A program made the translations under genes and the position numbers. From an uncultured Verrucomicrobia subdivision 3 bacterium (GTDB taxonomy: Bacteria > Verrucomicrobiota > Verrucomicrobiae > Limisphaerales > UBA11358): a stretch of DNA of 19,606 nt. The notes below the pieces were generated by a model that was not told the origin of the DNA, did no database searches, and worked only from the letters and a program-made list of their open reading frames with translations. Every line of letters begins with the position of its first letter. The stretch's first letter is position 1. Of this stretch, positions 7,699-15,007 are shown piece after piece. The DNA is taken from contig CAINDH010000204.1 of the NCBI GenBank assembly GCA_903847285.1, positions 1 through 19,606 on the forward strand. The letters are read 5' to 3'.

Positions 7699-10072
7699 CC
7701 CGGTAAAATATGCGGTCCTGGCGCTTTTGTTGGGGGCGCTTCTGTTCACGGAAGCGCACGGCGCGGACGCAGCCTGGAATGGCCGCTGGATTGGCTTGCC
7801 CGGTTCGGCGGGCAGCAACCAGTGGTTTTGTTTTCGCAAACAAACGGCGGTGGACGTGATTCCGAAATCAGCGCTGGTCCGCATCGCGTGCGACAGCAAG
7901 TATTGGTTATGGGTCAATGGCGAGTTGGTGGTCTTCGAGGGCCAGCTGAAACGCGGCCCGACGCCGCAGGATACTTATTACGACGAGGTGGATCTTGCCC
8001 CGCACTTGCGCCAAGGTAGTAATACGATTGCGGTGCTGGTTTGGTATTGGGGCAAACATGGCTTCTCGCACAACAGCAGCGGCCAGGCGGGGCTGCTGTG
8101 CGATGGTGACGCCGGGTTTTCGACTGACAATTCCTGGAAAGTGATCCGCCATCCGGCCTTTGGCAATCCGCCCCCGCCGCCGCCCAATTTTCGGCTGCCC
8201 GAACCCAACATTCAATTCGACGCTCGCAAGGACATCGGCGACTGGATGTCGCCGGGGTTTGATGACCGTGGCTGGCCGGCGGCGGCTGAGTTTGGCCAGC
8301 CTCCCGTTGGTCCGTGGGGCAATCTGGTTCGCCGTCCCATTCCGCAATGGAAAAATTCCGGGTTGCGCGACTATGAAAATGCAGGGGAGTTTCCCAAGGA
8401 AGGCGATGGGGGAGTGGTGGTGGCCCGCTTGCCTTACAACGCGCAGGTTACGCCATGCCTCAAAGTGGACGCCCCTGCCGGGTTGATGATTGACCTCCGC
8501 ACCGATTGTTATGATGTCACCGGCAAACCCAGTGTCCGCGCCGCTTACGTCACACGCGACGGGGTTCAGGCATACGAGTCGCTGGGCTGGATGAACGGAG
8601 AGGAGGTGCGTTACACCATTCCGAAAGGCGTGAAGATTCTGTCGTTGCAGTATCGTGAGACCGGCTATAACGCGGACTCGATTGGACGGTTTGAGTGTGA
8701 CGATCCCGCGCTCAACCGATTATGGGAGAAATCCCGCCGCACGCTCTATGTGTGCATGCGCGATACCTACATGGATTGTCCCGATCGGGAGCGTGCCCAG
8801 TGGTGGGGCGACATGGTCAATGAACTGGCCGAAGCGTTCTATGCTTTCGATAGTGCCCGCGGGCCGTTGCTGGCCAGAAAGGGCATTCTCGAACTCGCTG
8901 GCTGGCAGCGTAAAGACGGCTCGCTTTATTCTCCCGTGCCTGCGGGGGTGACGGGCGAGCGCAGTCAGGAAATGGGCGGCAAAAAAGTCGAGGACGGATC
9001 TTGGAATCGCGAACTGCCCCTGCAGATGCTTGCCAGCGTGGGCTGGTATGGCTTTTGGACATACTACCAATACACGGGCGACCGGCAGACCATTGCGGAA
9101 GTTTATCCCGCCGTCCGTTCGTATCTGTCGCTCTGGAAACTGGGGGCAGATGGTTTGGTTATTCACCGCACGGGCGAATGGGACTGGCCGGACTGGGGGA
9201 AGAATGCCGATGTGGCGGTGCTTGATAATGCCTGGTTCTTCCTGGCGCTAAAAGCCGCGGCGCAAATGGCGCGACTGACCGGTCACGCTGACGATGCGCC
9301 CGGCTACGAGGCGAAAATGGAATCCATCCGCGCCGCCTTCAATAAAACTTTCTGGCAGGCTGATCATTATCATTCGCCCGCCCACTCCGGTGACACCGAT
9401 GACCGGGCCAACGCGCTCGCAGTCGTAGCCGGACTGGCGGCGACCGAGCAATTTCCAGCGATCCGCCGCGTCCTGGCCGAGCAGAGGTATGCCAGCCCTT
9501 ACATGGAAAAATTCGTTTTGGAATCGCTCTTTTTGATGGGCGCGCCGGAGGAAGGGTTGGCGCGGATGAAAGCCCGCTACGCAGCCATGCTGGATGACTC
9601 CGGCAGCACACTATGGGAGAACTTCGGCGGCGGCAAAGACCGCGCCAACACGGGCACACGCAACCATGCGTGGTCGAGCGGGCCGCTTACGATCATGAGC
9701 CAATACGTTGCCGGCCTCGCGCCGACAGCTCCCGGCTGGGAAACCTTCATTGTCCGGCCGCAACTGGGAACGCTAAAAAATGTTGCGGCGGCGGTGTCCA
9801 CGCCGCGTGGCGTCATTACGGTCTCGCTGGCGCACGCGGAAAAGCAATTTCGCGTCGAACTGAATTCCCCGCCCGGCGCGCGCGCCACCGTCTGCCTACC
9901 CAAACCCGCCCGCGGCGACTGGCAGAGAATTCGCGTCAATGATGCGGTCATTTGGACAGAGCAGAACCAAGCGATCAACTCTGCTCCTGACGGCGTCGGG
10001 TATCTTGCCGCCGAACCGCAATGGCATCGTTTGGAAGTTCCCGCCGGTCATTGCGTCATCCTTGCCGACTAA
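7682..10072 (+). CDS. GH78 alpha-L-rhamnosidase-like enzyme
   Basis: A secreted glycoside hydrolase expected to invert and release terminal alpha-L-rhamnose. Residue numbers are from ATG 7691 (793 aa); GTG 7682 adds three residues and is better spaced from the Shine-Dalgarno. The signal peptide is about 1-24 (TEAHG). Residues 28-140 form an N-terminal galactose-binding-like beta domain with the LWVNGE motif. A Pro run follows near 160-165, then further beta domains to about 335. The (alpha/alpha)6 catalytic domain spans about 338-680: D362-CPDR-E367-RAQWWG-D374 and TLW-E643. D, E(+5) and D(+12) have the spacing I remember for Bacillus GL1 RhaB (D567, E572, D579, with E841). GSWNRELPLQ, GEWDWPDWG and HAWSSGPLTIMSQYVAGLAP also fit the family. 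A C-terminal beta-sandwich covers about 685-793. The start overlaps the sulfatase 2 stop, so desulfation and rhamnose release are probably co-expressed. Strict rhamnose specificity is not proven by sequence. Confidence 0.93.
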   Translation: MPPMTNPVKYAVLALLLGALLFTEAHGADAAWNGRWIGLPGSAGSNQWFCFRKQTAVDVIPKSALVRIACDSKYWLWVNGELVVFEGQLKRGPTPQDTYYDEVDLAPHLRQGSNTIAVLVWYWGKHGFSHNSSGQAGLLCDGDAGFSTDNSWKVIRHPAFGNPPPPPPNFRLPEPNIQFDARKDIGDWMSPGFDDRGWPAAAEFGQPPVGPWGNLVRRPIPQWKNSGLRDYENAGEFPKEGDGGVVVARLPYNAQVTPCLKVDAPAGLMIDLRTDCYDVTGKPSVRAAYVTRDGVQAYESLGWMNGEEVRYTIPKGVKILSLQYRETGYNADSIGRFECDDPALNRLWEKSRRTLYVCMRDTYMDCPDRERAQWWGDMVNELAEAFYAFDSARGPLLARKGILELAGWQRKDGSLYSPVPAGVTGERSQEMGGKKVEDGSWNRELPLQMLASVGWYGFWTYYQYTGDRQTIAEVYPAVRSYLSLWKLGADGLVIHRTGEWDWPDWGKNADVAVLDNAWFFLALKAAAQMARLTGHADDAPGYEAKMESIRAAFNKTFWQADHYHSPAHSGDTDDRANALAVVAGLAATEQFPAIRRVLAEQRYASPYMEKFVLESLFLMGAPEEGLARMKARYAAMLDDSGSTLWENFGGGKDRANTGTRNHAWSSGPLTIMSQYVAGLAPTAPGWETFIVRPQLGTLKNVAAAVSTPRGVITVSLAHAEKQFRVELNSPPGARATVCLPKPARGDWQRIRVNDAVIWTEQNQAINSAPDGVGYLAAEPQWHRLEVPAGHCVILAD

Positions 10073-10097
10073 GAAAAAATTAAAACCAAGATTAAAC

Positions 10098-11510
10098 ATG
10101 AAAACGCATACTGAAAAAAAAGATTCGAACCGGATGAGGCCCGCCGTTTTGCTGGTGGCCCTCACTTGTTGTTTGGCGCTGTGCAGCGCTCATGCCGGTG
10201 TGTCGCGGCCGAACATCGTCTTCATCTTCACTGATGATCAGGCGCAGAACGAGTTGGGTTGTATGGGAAACAAGGCCATTTCCACGCCGAACATGGACCG
10301 GCTGGCGGCGGAGGGTGTGTTGTTCGACCACATGTTTGCCACCACCGCGATTTGTGCGGTCAGCCGGGCCAGCCTGCTGACCGGCCAGCACATGGCGCGG
10401 CACGGCATCAACAGCTTTGAGAAGCCGCTGACCGCCGAACAGTGGCAGCAGACGTATCCCGTGCTGTTGCGCGCGGCGGGCTACCGCACGGCTTTCCTCG
10501 GCAAGCTGGCCGTGGGCAGCCCCAAGACCGCCCCCAAGGAACTTTGCCTGCCCGCCGACCAGTTTGATCTGTGGTATGGCTTTCCCCAACGGTTAATCTA
10601 CAACCAGGATGGCCGGTATCTGACCACCATCATCGAGGAAAAGGCCACGAAGTTTCTGCGTGAACAGCCGAAGGATAAACCGTTTCTTCTGATTCTCGCG
10701 CTGAAAGAACCGCACGCGCCGTTCGACATGGAAGATCCCGAGCTTCCGACCAACTTGGTTTCCGGGCCGATTCCCCGCCCAAAGACGCTCACGGCGGCGG
10801 CGTTTGACGCTCTGCCGGCGGCGATTCGCGAGAGCCGCAACAGCACCCAGCCCAGTGCGGAGTTTTTGCAGGATGACGCCGTTTACCAGAAGGATATCGC
10901 GCAAGTCTACCGCTACATCAGCCGGGCGGACATCGCCGTCGGGCGCATCATGAAAACGCTGCAGGAGCTCCATCTGGATACCAACACCGTGGTGCTCTTT
11001 TCCTCGGACAACGGCAGCATGGAAGGCGCGCACCGACTCGTGGGCAAATGGAACATGTATGAGGAAAGCATGGCCGTCCCGCTCATCATCCGCGATCCGC
11101 GTCTGCCCGCAGACTTGCACGGTCGCCGTTCGCAGATGGCGCTGAACATTGATCTCGCGCCCACCATGCTGGCACTGGCTGGCGTCCCTGTCCCCGCGAC
11201 CATGCAGGGCATGAACTTGCAGCCCATCCTGCAAAATCCGAAGGCGGTAGGACGAGAGGACTTTTATTACGAACACGACACCGTCGGCCTCGACAATTCC
11301 CAAGGCCGTCCGCTGCCACGTTGCGAAGGCGTGCGCACCGAGCGCTGGAGCTACATCCATTACAAAGACACCCATCCGGTGCAGGAAGAACTGTTCGATC
11401 TGGCGGCTGATCCATTCGAGGAGAAGAACCTGGCGGCCGATCCCGAGCAGGCCAAAACCCTGGCCCGGTTTCGGGCCCGTTGCAACGAGTATCCCAAGCT
11501 TCTGAAATAA
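10098..11510 (+). CDS. sulfatase 3, S1 family, with atypical CAVSR maturation motif
   Basis: An exported sulfatase of 470 residues with a signal peptide ending near CSAHA (1-33). Landmarks: D46-D47 (FTDDQA), C86-A-V-S-R90, K136 (FLGK), H206 (KEPHAPF), D304-N305 (SSDNG), K317 (VGKWNMYEESMAVP) and an ELFDLAADPFEEKNLA end. The maturation motif has Val where the textbook C-x-(P/A)-S-R has Pro or Ala. All other catalytic positions are kept, so it is probably active, and I recall some bacterial sulfatases with C-x-V/T-S-R. The ATG at 10098 was chosen because the longer in-frame start lies inside the GH78 gene and would bury the signal peptide; ATG 10134 is a second candidate. The gap to the GH78 gene is 25 nt of A-rich sequence without a clear Shine-Dalgarno. 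With sulfatases 1 and 2 it suggests at least three kinds of sulfate ester in the target glycan. Confidence 0.94.
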   Translation: MKTHTEKKDSNRMRPAVLLVALTCCLALCSAHAGVSRPNIVFIFTDDQAQNELGCMGNKAISTPNMDRLAAEGVLFDHMFATTAICAVSRASLLTGQHMARHGINSFEKPLTAEQWQQTYPVLLRAAGYRTAFLGKLAVGSPKTAPKELCLPADQFDLWYGFPQRLIYNQDGRYLTTIIEEKATKFLREQPKDKPFLLILALKEPHAPFDMEDPELPTNLVSGPIPRPKTLTAAAFDALPAAIRESRNSTQPSAEFLQDDAVYQKDIAQVYRYISRADIAVGRIMKTLQELHLDTNTVVLFSSDNGSMEGAHRLVGKWNMYEESMAVPLIIRDPRLPADLHGRRSQMALNIDLAPTMLALAGVPVPATMQGMNLQPILQNPKAVGREDFYYEHDTVGLDNSQGRPLPRCEGVRTERWSYIHYKDTHPVQEELFDLAADPFEEKNLAADPEQAKTLARFRARCNEYPKLLK

Positions 11511-11547
11511 CAGCCAATAATCAGCTAGCAGGTCCCGCCTTAACAAT

Positions 11548-14500
11548 ATGAAACGCCATCATGCCTTCCTCACCGCTCGGCTGCGGGGCATGCTGGCTAA
11601 ATTGCGCGCCGATCTTACTCGCCATGTCGCCCTATGCTTTGCTGCCACGCTCCTCGGTTTGCCCGCAGCCGGACAGGCCACCACTTGGAACGGATCAGTC
11701 AACGAATGGTCAACTTCGACAGCTTGGTCGCCCACGACCACGAGCGCGAACTTCAACAACACGCTGGATGTCGTGCTTGCCGGCTCTGCAAATGTTAATC
11801 CCATGTATCTGGGCGGTAATAATGTCACAGTTCAATCCATTACCTTCGATGCTAATTCAACCTCCGCGATTTCTTTACGCGTGAATTCCTCGACCGGGAA
11901 CGCAAAGATTTTAACCTTCGATTCTTCCGCCAGCACCCCGTCCATCATCATCGCGTCCGGCGCGGCCGCCCACGAAATTTCGGGTAACGGCACTCCGGGA
12001 CCTATTAATCTTTTAAAAAATTTGGTGATCACTCACAACGGCGCGCACGATTTCACCATCAGCCGGCCAATCACGAATTCCGCCGGTGTCACTAAAGCCG
12101 GGCCAGGCAAGATCATTCTTTCCGCCGCGAACACCTACAGCGGCGCGACGACAATCAGCGGCGGAAAACTGGTCGGCGTGACGGGTGGCTCGTGCTCCAA
12201 CAGCGCGGTGACCGTCAATAATACTGCGGGCTGCACCCTCGGCGTGTCCGTCACCGATAATTCCAAACAGTGGGCCTGTTCGAACCTGACCTTTGCAGGT
12301 GCCAATGCGGCACTCGCAGTAGATTTCGGAGGCGTTGTTCCCGGCGGCTCGGTGGCCCCGCTCCAGATTAATGGAAATGTGACCTTCAGCGGCATCCCCA
12401 CCGTGACAATAACCGGGACGGCTATTTCCAACTCGACGGTCACATACCCCCTGATGACTTGGACCGGAGCCGCAAATCCGGCGAACGCTCCCACGGCGGT
12501 CACGCTGCCATCGCCTTTGACCGGCAACTTGAGCCTGAGCGGCGATGGCCGGACGCTCAACTTGAATATCACCAGCATCCCCCCCGTTAATCTCGTTTAT
12601 CCCACCAATAATTCGTCCAGTTACCAAACCATTCCCTATCTCAAGTGGGCCGACTTGGTAACTTCACCGTATGTGGGTTGGTATGACATCCAGATCGCCA
12701 CCAACAGCAGCTTTGCAGGGATCGTGGATACGGACACCGTGCCGGCGATGATCAACCACTACGTTCCCAACCGGGAACTGGACTTAGGCACCAATTACTG
12801 GCGGGTTCGATATAAGGACACCAATGGTGTTGCTAGGAATTGGTCGGGCGTGTGGTCTTTCGCCATCAAGGCCATGCCCACCATTGTCAACGTGCCGCTG
12901 GGCTCAAGTTGGACGCAGATTCAAAGCTATCTGACCAATGCTTTGGCGAATGCACCAGCGGAGTTGCGGTTTCAACCCGGCACCTATGCGATCACCAACC
13001 CCAGCACCAATGGCTCGGACTTTCTCAGCATCACCAGTGGCGGCAACATCCTGATCAACGGCCAGGGTTGCACGTTTCTGATCACCGACCGGTCAGGCCT
13101 GGGGACATCCTTTTTCTATGGTCAATTCTGCAGCCTGATTCAGTTCAAGAATTTCACCGTGGATTACACGGGCGATTCGCTGGCTCATTTTGCCGGCCAG
13201 GTCATTAGCATCACGAAATCCAATTATCCCGACTGCAGTTTCACGGTTCAGGTGGACACGAACACCTACACATGGCTGGACGACACCTTGAGAACGAACG
13301 TCTTTGACGGCTTTGTGCTCGAAGCGGGCACCCGCCAGCGCTGGCACGGGATTGATGCCTCGCCTCGACTATCGGTGAATGAGACCTGGGAGCAGGCGAA
13401 ATTGAGCGCCAACACCTATCGCTTCACGCCCACTGCCAACAAATCTGTGTTTTATAATGAACTCGCTACGAATGACTGGTGGGTGGCGATGTATCGGGGC
13501 GGCGATCTGTTCTATTGCTTCAATCAATGCGCCGATCTGGTGATCAATAATGTCACCTCCAAGGCCTGTCGCGGCCGGGCGGTGATTCCCCGCGACAGTT
13601 GCGACCGGTTGCGGGTGGTCAACAATCAATTTCTCTGCACCGGCAACCGGGCGGTGGGGATTAACAGCGGCGGGATCAACGATCATTCCCACGGACCTCC
13701 CACCACCGGCTATGAGCCGTGGTGGGAAGGCAACACCTTTGAGTATGACGCCGACGACATGTATAACGGCAGCACCGACCAGTGCGTCTTCCGCAACAAT
13801 TTGCTCCGCGGGCCTTTTCGCCACGCCATTTGGCTGCACTACAACCGTCAGTGGATTGAAGACAACACTGTCATCTACGCCGGAACTCAAGGTTTGAACA
13901 TGGATCCCGGAGGGTTGGGGGCCTTGACCGCACTGGTCGTGAACGTGGGGCTCGTCAAAAACAACCTGATTATTCAACCCCGACTTGGCGGGATCAACAT
14001 GGCTAGCGACCCGACGCTCGCTCCAGATGAGTCGGGCTCGCCTTATCACACCGACATCCGGATCGAGGGGAACGTCATTCAGGATGTATTAAAAAACGAA
14101 GCCATACACCTCGAGTATGGGCAGCGGGTGGAGGTATTGAATAACCATATTCTCACCACCTGTATTCCGTTTTCGTATACAGCTGATCCGGTGACAGCGA
14201 TGGGGATTTATGTCACGAACTCTGCCAATGTTCTTATCCAAGGCAATGAGATAGGGGACACCCGGCTCGCTTCGAACAACTGGATCGTGGTGGATGCCTC
14301 TTCCACAACCAACGTCACGCTTGTGAATAACACTTACCCGAGCATCAACCAAGCGCCGTGGCTGGGGGCGCTTTCCAATATCACGGTGAATGTTGGCAAC
14401 ACGGTGACGTTCACCAATGCGGCGGGTGATGCCGATGCGCCGTCCCAGGTCCTGACCTACAGTTTGCTCGCCGCGCCGACCTACGCGACGTTGAATGCCA

Positions 14501-14853
14501 CTAATGGGGTGTTCCAATGGCGGCCCAGAGTTGACCAGACCCGTTCCACCAATCCCATCGTGATCGTCGTTACGGATAGCGGCTGTCCCAGTTTAAGCGC
14601 CACGCAAAGTTTTGTGGCTGTAGTGAACAAGTTGAATTCCCCGCAGGTGAACGGGCTGGGCCTGACCAACGGCCAGTTCCGGTTCACGGTCGCCGGGGAT
14701 GCGGGGCCGGATTACTTGGTGCAGGCGTCCACGAACTTGACGAGTTGGACCACGCTCGAAACCAACGCCTCTCCATCGCTGCCGTTTCTGTGGACGGATA
14801 GCGGCCCAACCAACTTGTCCTGGCGCTTTTATCGGATTTTGCTCGGACCCTAG
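11548..14853 (+). CDS. multidomain secreted protein: PATR module + Fn3-like + right-handed beta-helix + Ig-like + FYR tail
   Basis: A 1101-residue exported protein, perhaps a glycan-active enzyme of an unassigned family. Signal peptide about 1-44 (GQA before TTW). Residues 45-340 are a PATR-type module like the start of the protein at 221, with one clear repeat (about 179-210). Residues 345-440 form an Fn3-like domain (YDIQIAT...YVPNREL...NYWRV). Residues 445-930 form a right-handed beta-helix with many N-N and I-E-G-N turns. Its core motif GG-x-N-x-HS...PWWEGNTFE...D736-D737 is shared with the next gene, suggesting catalytic acids. Residues 935-1028 form a putative Ig/cadherin-like domain (LTYSLLAAPTYATLNATNGVFQW). 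Residues 1035-1101 form a tail (YLVQASTNLTSW...FYRILLGP). It follows sulfatase 3 by 37 nt and precedes its paralogue by 154 nt. M15 (11590) is an alternative start. Alternatives are a polysaccharide lyase, a glycosidase or a binding scaffold; activity cannot be settled from sequence. Confidence 0.9.
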   Translation: MKRHHAFLTARLRGMLAKLRADLTRHVALCFAATLLGLPAAGQATTWNGSVNEWSTSTAWSPTTTSANFNNTLDVVLAGSANVNPMYLGGNNVTVQSITFDANSTSAISLRVNSSTGNAKILTFDSSASTPSIIIASGAAAHEISGNGTPGPINLLKNLVITHNGAHDFTISRPITNSAGVTKAGPGKIILSAANTYSGATTISGGKLVGVTGGSCSNSAVTVNNTAGCTLGVSVTDNSKQWACSNLTFAGANAALAVDFGGVVPGGSVAPLQINGNVTFSGIPTVTITGTAISNSTVTYPLMTWTGAANPANAPTAVTLPSPLTGNLSLSGDGRTLNLNITSIPPVNLVYPTNNSSSYQTIPYLKWADLVTSPYVGWYDIQIATNSSFAGIVDTDTVPAMINHYVPNRELDLGTNYWRVRYKDTNGVARNWSGVWSFAIKAMPTIVNVPLGSSWTQIQSYLTNALANAPAELRFQPGTYAITNPSTNGSDFLSITSGGNILINGQGCTFLITDRSGLGTSFFYGQFCSLIQFKNFTVDYTGDSLAHFAGQVISITKSNYPDCSFTVQVDTNTYTWLDDTLRTNVFDGFVLEAGTRQRWHGIDASPRLSVNETWEQAKLSANTYRFTPTANKSVFYNELATNDWWVAMYRGGDLFYCFNQCADLVINNVTSKACRGRAVIPRDSCDRLRVVNNQFLCTGNRAVGINSGGINDHSHGPPTTGYEPWWEGNTFEYDADDMYNGSTDQCVFRNNLLRGPFRHAIWLHYNRQWIEDNTVIYAGTQGLNMDPGGLGALTALVVNVGLVKNNLIIQPRLGGINMASDPTLAPDESGSPYHTDIRIEGNVIQDVLKNEAIHLEYGQRVEVLNNHILTTCIPFSYTADPVTAMGIYVTNSANVLIQGNEIGDTRLASNNWIVVDASSTTNVTLVNNTYPSINQAPWLGALSNITVNVGNTVTFTNAAGDADAPSQVLTYSLLAAPTYATLNATNGVFQWRPRVDQTRSTNPIVIVVTDSGCPSLSATQSFVAVVNKLNSPQVNGLGLTNGQFRFTVAGDAGPDYLVQASTNLTSWTTLETNASPSLPFLWTDSGPTNLSWRFYRILLGP

Positions 14854-15007
14854 AATGATTTACGCCATCCATGAGCTGTTTTGCTTTCATCTTATTTATC
14901 CCGTCGGAACACCAAAACCCACCCAAGTTGGGCAAGGCGGGCGCAAACCGATTCATTGGCCGCTTCACGAATTCTCTGGCGACTCCGTGCCATCAGGGAA
15001 CAGACAC

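Noticed and set aside
6427..7917. Long open frame of 496 codons on the minus strand opposite sulfatase 2 and the GH78 start
   Set aside because: It is antisense to two genes with clear active-site motifs, has no recognisable domain, and is Arg/Pro/His-rich as expected from reading GC-rich coding DNA backwards. Other antisense frames (for example 15746-16984, 17143-18267, 10593-11546) were rejected for the same reason.
14855..15007. N-terminal extension of the shorter beta-helix protein from ATG 14855
   Set aside because: The extra 51 residues precede a complete signal peptide that starts at 15008 with a plausible ribosome site, so the stretch is more likely intergenic.
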